DNA of 64,000 nt. Source: a virus. A model generated the notes under the pieces. The model saw only the letters and a list, made by a program, of their open reading frames with translations. It ran no database searches and was not told the DNA's origin. A program made the position numbers and the translations under genes. Shown here in pieces: positions 48,139 to 56,505 of this stretch; the first letter of the stretch is position 1, and the number at the start of each line of letters is the position of its first letter. The stretch is taken from IMG/VR virus record IMGVR_UViG_3300047469_000395, positions 1 to 64,000 of that record. One strand, given 5' to 3'.

Positions 48139-49503
48139 ATGAAGAAAACCATGCTGTCGGTCATGGCGCTGTGCGCTCTGGCCCTTTCCTCGGCCGCTCA
48201 CGCGGTCACCGCCTTCGGTCACAAGGCCTGCGATGTTGTCGCGGCCGTACCAGCGAAGGCTGAGTTCTGCGCGCGCGTTGCGGCGGAAATTGGCTACCGC
48301 TACCTGTGGAACTACTCGGCGAGCACCGGCATCATGCTGGGCGCCAACAACCTGACCGGCCTGATCACCTCGATCTATAACGCGATGGACGTCGTGTCCC
48401 GCGAGCAGGTCGGTATGATCCCTGCAGTCACGGCGGACATGACGTTCGCCCGCGCCGCAGTCGGCCAGACCGTTACGTCGCCAGTCGCGCCAGCCGCGAC
48501 CGCGACCGACATCACGCCCGCCGTGACGCCGCCTAATGATGGCGATCAGAACATGGGCAACAAGTCGGTGACGCTGACCAAGGCCCGCCGCGTGCCGATC
48601 CGCTGGAATGGTGAAGAAAAGCTGGCACTGGACAACAACGGCGCCAGCTACAACATCATCCTGCGCGATCAGATCGCCCAAGGCATGCGCACGCTGTGCA
48701 ACGAGGTCGAGTCCGATCTGGCAGCGCTGCACGTCAAGGCATCGCGCGCCTATGGCACCCCAGGCACCGCGCCATTCGGCACTGCGGCTGACCTGAGCGA
48801 TACCGCCGGCGCGCTGCGCATTCTGGAAGACAATGGCGCTCAAGGTCTCGACTTCCAGCTGGTGCTGGGTTCGGCCGCCATGCAAAACATGCGTGGCAAG
48901 CAGTCGGGTCTGTTCAAGGTGAACGAGGCCGGCCGCGAAGATATGCTGCGCAACGGCATCACCGACCGCCTGCAAAACTTCGCGCTGCGCCAGTCGGGCC
49001 AGATCAAGCGCCCGGCGGCCGGTACTGCTGCCGGCGCGACCACCAACGCGGCTGGCTATCCTGTTGGTGCCACCGTCATCACTCTGGCCGCTGCGGGCAC
49101 TGGCTCCCAGCTGGCCGGCGACGTGATCCAGTTTGCTGGCGATACCAACAAGTATGTGGTGTCGAGCGGCGATGCGAGCTCGGCTGACGGCGGCACGATT
49201 ACGCTGGCGGCACCGGGCCTGCAACAGGCGATCCCAGCAGCCGCGACCGCGATCACGGTGGTTGCTGCGGGCTACCGCAATATGTTCTTCGCCCGCTCGG
49301 CCATCGTGCTGGCGACCCGCGTGCCGGCACTGCCGGCACAGGGTGATTCGGCTGTCGATCGCACCATCGTGACCGACCCGATCTCGGGCCTGTCGTTTGA
49401 GATTAGCATGTACATGCAGTACCGTCAGGTGCAGCTGGAGATCGCGCTGGTCTGGGGCGTGGGTTCGGCCAAGGATGAGCACATCGGCATCCTGCTGGGC
49501 TAA
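48139..49503 (+). CDS. Major capsid protein, P22 coat type, with signal-like extension
   Basis: 454 residues. From about residue 66 the sequence is P22-coat-like: NNLTGLITSIYNAMDVVSRE, MIPAVTADMTFARAAVGQTV, ARRVPIRWNGEEKLALDNNG. The first 22 residues, MKKTMLSVMALCALALSS then AAHA, look exactly like a Sec signal peptide, followed by about 43 residues not found in P22 coat. AAAAGG precedes this ATG; the alternative ATG at codon 66 has no clear ribosome site. If the extension is made it must be removed or tolerated in the head shell. Confidence 0.88.
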   Translation: MKKTMLSVMALCALALSSAAHAVTAFGHKACDVVAAVPAKAEFCARVAAEIGYRYLWNYSASTGIMLGANNLTGLITSIYNAMDVVSREQVGMIPAVTADMTFARAAVGQTVTSPVAPAATATDITPAVTPPNDGDQNMGNKSVTLTKARRVPIRWNGEEKLALDNNGASYNIILRDQIAQGMRTLCNEVESDLAALHVKASRAYGTPGTAPFGTAADLSDTAGALRILEDNGAQGLDFQLVLGSAAMQNMRGKQSGLFKVNEAGREDMLRNGITDRLQNFALRQSGQIKRPAAGTAAGATTNAAGYPVGATVITLAAAGTGSQLAGDVIQFAGDTNKYVVSSGDASSADGGTITLAAPGLQQAIPAAATAITVVAAGYRNMFFARSAIVLATRVPALPAQGDSAVDRTIVTDPISGLSFEISMYMQYRQVQLEIALVWGVGSAKDEHIGILLG

Positions 49504-49557
49504 TCAATCAACGCTACCCGGCGGCCAGCGCGGCGCCGGGCAACCTGCGAGAACAAC

Positions 49558-50019
49558 ATGACCACCATCAAAATCAAATCGAGCCATCCGAGTCAGGGTG
49601 AATTCGTCGTCATCAACGCGGCCGACTTCGACGCCGAGAAGCACGAGCCGTTCGATCAGGAGTCATATGACGCGCTGCGCGTCGCGATTCAGTCCGGCGG
49701 CCTGGCGCCGTCGGCGCCGGAGATTCTGGCAGCACGTGACCAACTGCTGGCTCGCTCGGGCGAGTTGGATGACCGCGAACTGCAAATCAATCAGCGCGCT
49801 CTGTCGCTCGACGATCGCGAGCAGCAGCTGGTAGAGCGCGAGCAGGCGAATGCGGCCGAAGCCCAGCGCTTGGCCGATCTGGCCGCTGCCCGCGCCGCCG
49901 CGCCGGACTACAGCACGATGTCCAAGGACGAACTGCATGCCGCGCTGACCGCGAAGGGCACGCCGTTCCCGGCCGCAGCCAACAAGGCTGACCTGATCGC
50001 GCTGCTGACCGCCGCGTAA
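49558..50019 (+). CDS. Late protein with C-terminal HeH/SAP-like domain
   Basis: 153 residues. A strand-rich start, a central coiled coil (LDDREQQLVEREQANAAEA), then YSTMSKDELHAALTAKG and AAANKADLIALLTAA, a two-helix HeH/LEM-like DNA-binding ending. Found after coat genes; may be a head-tail or head-completion factor. Confidence 0.72.
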   Translation: MTTIKIKSSHPSQGEFVVINAADFDAEKHEPFDQESYDALRVAIQSGGLAPSAPEILAARDQLLARSGELDDRELQINQRALSLDDREQQLVEREQANAAEAQRLADLAAARAAAPDYSTMSKDELHAALTAKGTPFPAAANKADLIALLTAA

Positions 50020-50039
50020 TCCCGCGCCGCTCCACCGCC

Positions 50040-50062
50040 AGCCTGCCGCGTGCGGGCTTTTT
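50040..50062 (+). terminator. Intrinsic terminator in the late cluster
   Basis: AGCCTGC/GCGGGCT stem (one wobble), CGCGT loop, T5. Confidence 0.7.
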
Positions 50063-50085
50063 CCATTCCACCGCCGAGATAGCCA

Positions 50086-50676
50086 ATGTCCCAGACCACC
50101 ACCATCAAAGTAGGCGAGTCCGCCAAGACCATCACGCTGCTAGAGGGTAAAGCGCTGATTTTGACCGGCGCGGCCAGTACCAGCGGCGTGGCGTACCTGC
50201 TGGATCCGGTTCTCGGTGGCACGAACTCTTCGCGCTCCTGGACGGTGGGTGTGGGCTCGCTCGCGCCAATCGGCCCATACGAGAACACCCAAAGGATTCG
50301 CGTTGCCTGCGCTGCGGGAAGTATCGACGCCACGGTTCAGGACGCGGTGCTGACAGTTTCGACTGTCGCACCAGGTGGCGGCCTCTGGCACGCCAGCGGC
50401 GCGCTGCCTGATTCAGTGCCGGTTGTGGTTGCATTGGGCGGAACGGCGAACTCAGTGTATCGAGTGTCGGTAAATCCAATTGCCGGCGACAGCGTGTTGG
50501 TCGAAAGCGGCACCAGCGCCGCTGGCCCTTGGACGGCTTGGCCGAACGCCTCCGTAGGCGTGCCAGACAACTCGACCTGGTATCCAGGCGCGCCCACCGC
50601 AACACACATGCGCTTTACGCGCACGGCAGGTAGCGGCACCACGTCGCGCTACTACGTCGACGAAATCTCGAACTGA
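50086..50676 (+). CDS. Hypothetical structural protein
   Basis: 196 residues, almost entirely strand-like, Ser/Thr/Val-rich, in two repeats of an immunoglobulin-like pattern. Possible head fibre or decoration protein because of its place after the coat gene. Unproven. Confidence 0.62.
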   Translation: MSQTTTIKVGESAKTITLLEGKALILTGAASTSGVAYLLDPVLGGTNSSRSWTVGVGSLAPIGPYENTQRIRVACAAGSIDATVQDAVLTVSTVAPGGGLWHASGALPDSVPVVVALGGTANSVYRVSVNPIAGDSVLVESGTSAAGPWTAWPNASVGVPDNSTWYPGAPTATHMRFTRTAGSGTTSRYYVDEISN

Positions 50677-50688
50677 TCGGAGAGCATA

Positions 50689-51942
50689 ATGGTTTGGGAT
50701 CAAAAAAACGCCGTGCTGCGCCGCCCGGCAGGGCTACAAGTCGTTGGCCAGGCATTCTCGCCGTTCATCGACCTGCAGGCACCACTCGCCGCGGCGGTGC
50801 GCTGGCAAGGGCGCATCCCGATAACCTTCGGGCCCTGGCCGCTGTCCGAATTTCGCGTCCCTGTGCGCGGCTGGTATTTGAACAACGCACAACTGCGCGT
50901 TGCGTTGCCCAAGGACTACATGATTTCTCTGTCGCTGGAGGTTATGCAGGGAAATCTGCTGCTGGCAAGCGTCCCGATCCTGTTTGGCGGTGTTCAGTCG
51001 AAAGTCGTGGCGGCCGGGTCCGACGATCTCAACTCCGACGATTGGTGCGCGGCCAACGGCGCCATCCCCGCCGGTGCGACTGGCTGGTTGCGCTACGATG
51101 TGACGGTCGCCACGGCGGGCATTCTGTCGGTAAGCTCGTTCATCGGCAACATGCAGGTGTCGTCAATGGGCGGATCCGGCACGTGGTTTGCGACTACCGG
51201 CGCCGCCACCGGCAACGTGAATGCTGCCGGACCAATGCCGGCGGCCGGCGGCACCGCTGTCGGCGGTGGCTTCGCGCCGCTGTGCTTGGCTGGCCTGCTG
51301 GGCAAATATGACTACCAGCGTACGTCCATGTTCATCATCGGCAATTCGCGAGATGCTGGCGTGGAAGGCATGCAAATCGCCTGCATCAACATGAATATCC
51401 CGGTCGTCAATTTTGGCTATTCCGGCACCGGCGTGATTCAGTGGGCCGCGATCCCGCTGAACTGCCTCAAAACGGTTATGTATTGCACCGATGTCTTTAT
51501 AGGCGACCCCATCAACGACCTCCGCTACGGCACGACGCTGGCCGACGCCCAAGCTGCGTACACCACGCTGATCAGCCGGGTCAAGTCAGTCAATCCGAAC
51601 ATCCGCATCTGGGGCAAGAAATGCCTGCCGCATACAACTTCGACTGATGCGTGGGCGACTGTCGAGAACCAGGCGCCGAGCGGCGCTTGGTCAGCTTGGC
51701 CGGGCTCTGCTCGGGACCTGTACAACACGTGGATCGATACGCTCGTCGGTACTTCGCTGTTCGGGGTGTTAGACCCGTGCGTGGCGCTGGAGGCGGGCGG
51801 CTCGGGCGCATCCGGGAAGTGGATTCCGTTAAGCACGACTGATGGGCTGCATGAAATCAATGCTAACTACGTGAACGAGGCGGTACTGTTCGGCCATCAG
51901 TTACTGAGCAAAGGCTTTATCCCGAACACCGGGAAGTACTAA
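50689..51942 (+). CDS. SGNH-hydrolase-like protein in the head module
   Basis: 417 residues. The second half shows SGNH-like blocks: MFIIGNSRDAG (block I with Ser), DVFIGDPINDL (block III), NIRIWGKKCLP and STTDGLHEINANY (D..H block). The N-terminal half is strand-rich and may attach it to the virion. If active it would be an esterase, for instance deacetylating a surface polysaccharide. Substrate unknown. Confidence 0.68.
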   Translation: MVWDQKNAVLRRPAGLQVVGQAFSPFIDLQAPLAAAVRWQGRIPITFGPWPLSEFRVPVRGWYLNNAQLRVALPKDYMISLSLEVMQGNLLLASVPILFGGVQSKVVAAGSDDLNSDDWCAANGAIPAGATGWLRYDVTVATAGILSVSSFIGNMQVSSMGGSGTWFATTGAATGNVNAAGPMPAAGGTAVGGGFAPLCLAGLLGKYDYQRTSMFIIGNSRDAGVEGMQIACINMNIPVVNFGYSGTGVIQWAAIPLNCLKTVMYCTDVFIGDPINDLRYGTTLADAQAAYTTLISRVKSVNPNIRIWGKKCLPHTTSTDAWATVENQAPSGAWSAWPGSARDLYNTWIDTLVGTSLFGVLDPCVALEAGGSGASGKWIPLSTTDGLHEINANYVNEAVLFGHQLLSKGFIPNTGKY

Positions 51943-52037
51943 TTAGGAAGGGCGCCCACTTCAGCTGTCGAAAATTTCATTATGTCGCGGCAGGGTTGCT
52001 TAAAAGAAATTTGTTTGCATTACGTTTAGGAGTGGGC

Positions 52038-52535
52038 ATGCTTATCACCGAAACCGGCGCCGGCCTGCCGAACGCCGAGAGCTACGCCAGCGTGGCCGCC
52101 GCCGATGCGCGCTGCGCCGCCCTGGGTGTGACCGACTGGGCGCCGCGCTCGGAGGCAGACAAGGAGGTCGCGCTGCGCAACGCAACCCGGTTCATGCTGG
52201 CGACGTACCGCCAGCGCTGGGCCGGCCGCCGCGTCTACCAGGCGCAGGCGCTGGATTGGCCGCGGTGGAATGTGGTGGTGGATAAATTCCCGGTACTGAG
52301 CACCATCGTGCCGACCGAGGTGGTGAACGCCTGCATTGACCTGGCCGTTCGTGTCGCCGACGGCACCGAGCTGATGCCTGATCTGGAGCGCGCCATCAAG
52401 CAGGACACGGTCGGCCCGATCACCACGATCTATGCAGACGGCTCGCCGGAGCGGCCGCGCTACACGGCCGTCGACGGCATGCTGGCGCCGTACCTGTGTG
52501 GCTCGGGCACGTCGGGAAGGCTGGTGCGCGGATGA
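52038..52535 (+). CDS. Head-tail connector (DnaT-like family)
   Basis: 165 residues from MLITETGAGLPNAESYASV with TAGGAGTGGGC upstream. ALRNATRFMLATYRQRWAG and EVVNACIDLAVRVADG are typical of the phage family labelled DnaT-like, which acts as adaptor between portal and tail. A longer start is unsupported. Confidence 0.8.
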   Translation: MLITETGAGLPNAESYASVAAADARCAALGVTDWAPRSEADKEVALRNATRFMLATYRQRWAGRRVYQAQALDWPRWNVVVDKFPVLSTIVPTEVVNACIDLAVRVADGTELMPDLERAIKQDTVGPITTIYADGSPERPRYTAVDGMLAPYLCGSGTSGRLVRG

Positions 52536-52906
52536 GCGGCTATCCAGTGGTGAAGATCGAGGGGTGCGCTGTGCACGAGAACACCTATTCGACTGACGGC
52601 AAGGTCTGGTCGGTCACCAATCTGATAGCGCAGGCGAAAGACCTGGTGCCGTTCGACCTGCCGCTGGCGGCGATTTACCTGGGCACCGAGGTTTGGACAC
52701 CGGAAGGTTCGGTCTTCGGCTTGGCATTCCACATGCGCCGCGCGATGGATGTCGATACGAGCTATCCCGTCATCATGTGCGAGAAGGGCTTCATCATGGA
52801 TGGCTGGCACCGCGTGCTGCGTGCGCTGATCGATGGCAAGACCACCATCAAGGCGGTGCGCTTCCAGAAGACACCGCCGCACGACTACCTGGAATCGAAG
52901 GCATGA
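52532..52906 (+). CDS. ParB-like fold protein among connector genes
   Basis: 124 residues, ATGA overlap. PVIMCEKGFIMDGWHRVLRA resembles the ParB/sulfiredoxin D-G-[WH]-H-R motif. Unusual in a head-tail module; role unknown. Confidence 0.65.
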   Translation: MSGYPVVKIEGCAVHENTYSTDGKVWSVTNLIAQAKDLVPFDLPLAAIYLGTEVWTPEGSVFGLAFHMRRAMDVDTSYPVIMCEKGFIMDGWHRVLRALIDGKTTIKAVRFQKTPPHDYLESKA

Positions 52907-53286
52907 GCAACTACGCCGCCAAGGCCAAGAGCACCGACAAGACGTTCCGCCGCTCCGGCCAGCTGCTGACCCTAACCTTCAAGCAGCCCGGCACCTACGT
53001 CGGCGGCGCCCAGATCCCGGGTGTACCGATCACCAAGCGCGCATGGGGCATCGAGACCGGCGTCACCGCACACGACTTGGGCGTGGGCACGATCAACGGC
53101 ACGCTGATCAAGTCGGGCGACCGCAAGATTCTGATGTCCTCGCTGGACGACACCGGCGCCGCGCTGCCAGCGATGAAAGAAGACGACCTGGTGCTGGCCG
53201 GCGGCGTGACCTACAAGGTGAAGAACATTGACAAGGTCGCGCCGGGCGGCGTGGTCGTGATGTGGCAACTGGTGGCGCGGATCTGA
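52903..53286 (+). CDS. Head-tail joining protein
   Basis: 127 residues, ATGA overlap. Strand-rich (GGVTYKVKNIDKVAPGGV), typical size and position for a head-closure protein. Confidence 0.65.
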   Translation: MSNYAAKAKSTDKTFRRSGQLLTLTFKQPGTYVGGAQIPGVPITKRAWGIETGVTAHDLGVGTINGTLIKSGDRKILMSSLDDTGAALPAMKEDDLVLAGGVTYKVKNIDKVAPGGVVVMWQLVARI

Positions 53287-53875
53287 TGGCCTCGTTCGCC
53301 CTGCAGATTCGCGCCTGGGTCGACAAGACGAAAGGCGATCTTGACACGGCCGTGCGTTACTGCGCGCTGGCCGTGGACGGTAAGCTGATGTACCGCTCGC
53401 CGGTCGGCGACCCGACAACCTGGAAGGTGAACCCGAACAAGCCGAAGGTCTTCGGCAAGTTCAGCGCAGCCGGCCCGAAGGCGAACTGGCAACTGGGGTT
53501 CATGAGCAAGGGCGCGTCGACGTACCGGATGTCCGGCGCCGGCTACGTTGGCGGCCGTTTCCGTGGCGCCTGGATGGTTTCCATCGGCTCGCCGGACAAT
53601 TCGCTCGGAAGTGTGGTCGACCCGAGCGGCAACATCACGCTGGAAGCGCACAAGGCGATCATCGCCGCGGCGAAGGCCGGCGACGTGATCCATTTCCGAA
53701 ACAACATGCCTTACGCGGTTCCGCTGGAGCGAGGATGGTCGAAGCAGGCGCCGCTGGGCATCGTGGCGCTGACCGTCATCGAGTGGCAGGTGATCGTCGA
53801 CAACGTGGTCAACGGCATCCGCGCCGGAACCAGCGCCGAGGACTTCGCGCAAGGCTTCAAAACTTACGCCCTATG
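53286..53875 (+). CDS. HK97 gp10-like tail completion protein
   Basis: About 196 residues from MASFALQIRAW (TGATG overlap). KLMYRSPVGDPTTWKVNP and RGAWMVSIGSP recall gp10-family proteins, which prepare the neck. The stop overlaps the next ATG. Confidence 0.72.
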
Positions 53876-54286
53876 AGCATTCCGAATATCCGTAACGCGC
53901 TGGAGACGGCGCTGGCCAGCCTGGCACCGGCCATCGACATCGTGCACGAGAACGGCGAGCGCTATGAGCCGCAAGACGGCGTGCCGTACTGCGCCGCGTA
54001 CCTGCTGGTGGCCGAGCCGAGCAACCCGGTGATGGGCCAGGCCTTCCACCGCGAGGCAGGCGTGTTCCAAGTCGACCTGCAGTATCCGCTGCTGGCCGGC
54101 ACGCTGGCCTGCGCGATGCGGGCCGAGCAGATCCGGTGGCTGTTCAAGCGCGGCGCCGTGTTCACCGACGGCGGCGTTGAGGTCCAGATCGACAAGACGC
54201 CCGAGATTGCCGCTGGCGCGCCGGAAGAGGGGCGCTGGCGACAAACCTGCCGCATCCGCTGGCACGCCGACATCTTCACCGAATAA
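53873..54286 (+). CDS. Tail terminator protein (DUF4128-like)
   Basis: 137 residues from MSIPNIRNALETALA. Caps the tail tube at its defined length; PYCAAYLLVAEPSNPVMG and GVFQVDLQYPL fit the family. Followed by a terminator. Confidence 0.75.
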   Translation: MSIPNIRNALETALASLAPAIDIVHENGERYEPQDGVPYCAAYLLVAEPSNPVMGQAFHREAGVFQVDLQYPLLAGTLACAMRAEQIRWLFKRGAVFTDGGVEVQIDKTPEIAAGAPEEGRWRQTCRIRWHADIFTE

Positions 54287-54293
54287 CCACCGA

Positions 54294-54316
54294 AACCGCC
54301 GCAGGGCGGTTTTTTC
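54294..54316 (+). terminator. Intrinsic terminator before the tail tube gene
   Basis: ACCGCC/GGCGGT stem, GCAG loop, six T. Confidence 0.85.
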
Positions 54317-54364
54317 ATTCTGGCCATCCATGTGATGGCCTTTTTCTTTTCTGAAAGGCATCAC

Positions 54365-55573
54365 ATGACCTCCGCTACCGCAAATGGCATCAACACGCTA
54401 CTGGTCCTGGGCAAGCAGACCGCCGAGGGCACGAAGGCGCTGGTCGGCGCCGGCCAGTTGTACCCGCGAGTGACCTCGTCGTTCGACACCGACGCCGATA
54501 AATACAGTTCCAACGAGATCGATCCAAGCCAGCAACAGGGTGACACCCGCCTGGGCAACTTCCGCACCAGCGGCGACCTGAAAGGCGAGGCATCGTGCGG
54601 CACCTACGCGATCCTGATGGCCGCGCTGATGCGCCGCGACTTCGCCGCCGCCGGCGCGACTGCGGCCGCCGTCACCATCGCTTCGGTAGCGGATGGCTTT
54701 ACCCGGACCGCTGGTTCCTTCTTGGCCGACGGCCATCGTGCTGGCACCGTGGTGCGCGCTACCGGCTTCACCGCGCCGGCTGCCGCCAACAACGGCCGAA
54801 ACTTCTTCGTTACCGGCGTCACAGCGCTGAAAATCACGGGCCAATACCTGGACGGCAGCGCTATTGTCGTCAAGGCAGCCGGTGACAACGTCGCCATCGC
54901 CGCGCCAGGCAAACGCACCTTCACTCCGCTGACCGGCCACACGACGGACTGGTTCACGGCCGAGATCCAACAGCCTGATGTGGGCGTGTTCCGTACCTTC
55001 ATCGATCAGTTGGTGAGCAAGATGGATATGGCGGTCCAGCCGAACGGTTTGACCAGCTGCGACTTCACCTTCATGGGCAAGCGGGAAGATCCGACGCTGG
55101 GCGCCGCATACTTTGGCGCGCCGGCCGCGACACCTGCCACCGGTAAGTTTTCCGGTGCCACCGCGCTGCTGTCGGTCAACGGCATCCCGTCGCAAATCTG
55201 CACCGGCATGTCGGTATCGCTGGACGGCCAGGTGAAAATCGATGCTGTCCTGGGAACCAAATACGCCACTGCTGCATCTCGCGGCAAGGTGGTCGGCAGC
55301 GGCCAGTTCACGGTTCTGATGCAGGACAGCACGTACCTGGACTACTTCAAGACCGAGACCGAAGTGTCGCTGGCCTACGCCATGGCGTCGAGCAATGCGG
55401 CCCTGGCCGACGTGCTGACGCTGGCCGCCGGCCGCATCAAGATCACTTCCGCCAAGGTCGATGACGGCGAGAAGAACAAGATCATCACCTGCCAGTTCGA
55501 CATCCTGCGCTACAAGGGCACCGACGCGCAGCACGAGCAAACCACCCTGGCCATCCAGGACACCACCCTGTAA
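54365..55573 (+). CDS. Major tail tube protein
   Basis: 402 residues from MTSATANGINTLLVLGKQ; GAAAGG upstream. Contains an inserted strand-rich domain (about 90-200, with SVADGFTRTAGSFLADG) typical of long tail tube proteins, then GLTSCDFTFMGKRED. Builds the tail tube stacked along the tape measure. Confidence 0.85.
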   Translation: MTSATANGINTLLVLGKQTAEGTKALVGAGQLYPRVTSSFDTDADKYSSNEIDPSQQQGDTRLGNFRTSGDLKGEASCGTYAILMAALMRRDFAAAGATAAAVTIASVADGFTRTAGSFLADGHRAGTVVRATGFTAPAAANNGRNFFVTGVTALKITGQYLDGSAIVVKAAGDNVAIAAPGKRTFTPLTGHTTDWFTAEIQQPDVGVFRTFIDQLVSKMDMAVQPNGLTSCDFTFMGKREDPTLGAAYFGAPAATPATGKFSGATALLSVNGIPSQICTGMSVSLDGQVKIDAVLGTKYATAASRGKVVGSGQFTVLMQDSTYLDYFKTETEVSLAYAMASSNAALADVLTLAAGRIKITSAKVDDGEKNKIITCQFDILRYKGTDAQHEQTTLAIQDTTL

Positions 55574-55699
55574 TTCAGCGCCGGCGCCGCCGGCATCCCA
55601 CTTCGGCGCAAGCCACCCCAGCACCGACCGGTCGCTGTCGCCTTCGCGGGCGCAGCGGCCGGCACGGGCACCTATTTACCCGCGAAGAAAGGCAACATC

Positions 55700-56200
55700 A
55701 TGAACCTGAACACCGCTCAAACCATCGCCGCCATCGGCTTCGATATCTCCAACCTGACCGCCGTCGATACCGCGCCGGTGACTCATAAGGTCGACGTGCT
55801 GTTCGACGAAGACGGCAACGCCACTGCCGGCTTCGTCATCGTCGGCAAGAACAGCCCCGAATACCAAGCCGAGAGCCACGCCGTCCGCGCCGAAGGCTAC
55901 AAAAAGTCGGCCGTGCGCAAAACCGCGATCGACGCGAAGACCGACGAAGGCGCAAGCAAGCTGGTTTCCGTCATCGACGGCAACGCCACCCGCCTGGCGA
56001 TGTCCGTGGTGGTGGACTGGTACGGCTTCACCAGCGCCGGCGCGCCGGTGCCGTTCGACAAGAAGTTGGTCGCTGCAGCGTTCGCCAAATTTCCGACCTG
56101 GGAAGACAAGGTGAACGCCGCGCTGGAGGTCGACGCCAATTTTTTGAAAGTCTCGTCGCCGCCCTCGTCGCCTTCGCCGACCACCGGTTCGAGCGACTAA
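55700..56200 (+). CDS. Tail assembly chaperone, short form (gpG)
   Basis: 166 residues. Strand-rich, with VSVIDGNATRLAMSVVVDW. Serves as chaperone for the tape measure, as lambda gpG. A slippery heptamer at 56140 lets a fraction of ribosomes slip to make the longer gpGT-like form. Confidence 0.85.
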   Translation: MNLNTAQTIAAIGFDISNLTAVDTAPVTHKVDVLFDEDGNATAGFVIVGKNSPEYQAESHAVRAEGYKKSAVRKTAIDAKTDEGASKLVSVIDGNATRLAMSVVVDWYGFTSAGAPVPFDKKLVAAAFAKFPTWEDKVNAALEVDANFLKVSSPPSSPSPTTGSSD

Positions 56201-56505
56201 AGAAAGCCGCCGACGGCAGTTCTGTCGGCGACCACGTCGACGCCGCCAAGCGCCACCCGCTCTACAAGGCGGAAGCGGCGCCGGCGGCGCCGGAACTGCC
56301 GTTCGAACTCGCCTACATCTGGGACTGGTTCCTGAAGCTCAGTCGCAAGCGGCAGAGCGGCATGGGACCAAACCCCATCACCAGCGAAGAGATCTTCTAC
56401 TGGTGTGCCCGACAGGGCATTTCCTTCACCCCCTTTGAAAACAGCGTCATCGACCGCCTCGACGACCTGTACCTGTCGCACCAATACACGAAGAAGGATA
56501 AGTGA
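55700..56505 (+). CDS. Tail assembly chaperone, frameshifted long form (gpGT)
   Basis: After slipping -1 at T TTT TTG (56140-56146) the frame continues ESLVAALVAFADHRFERLKK, then ELPFELAYIWDWFLKLSRKR and SEEIFYWCARQGI, ending at the TGA at 56503-56505, which overlaps the tape measure ATG. This second part has no start of its own. The layout copies lambda G-T. Confidence 0.85.
56140..56146 (+). promoter_or_regulatory. -1 ribosomal frameshift site
   Basis: T TTT TTG in the zero frame fits the X XXY YYZ rule; an open -1 frame follows for 359 bases. Confidence 0.85.
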
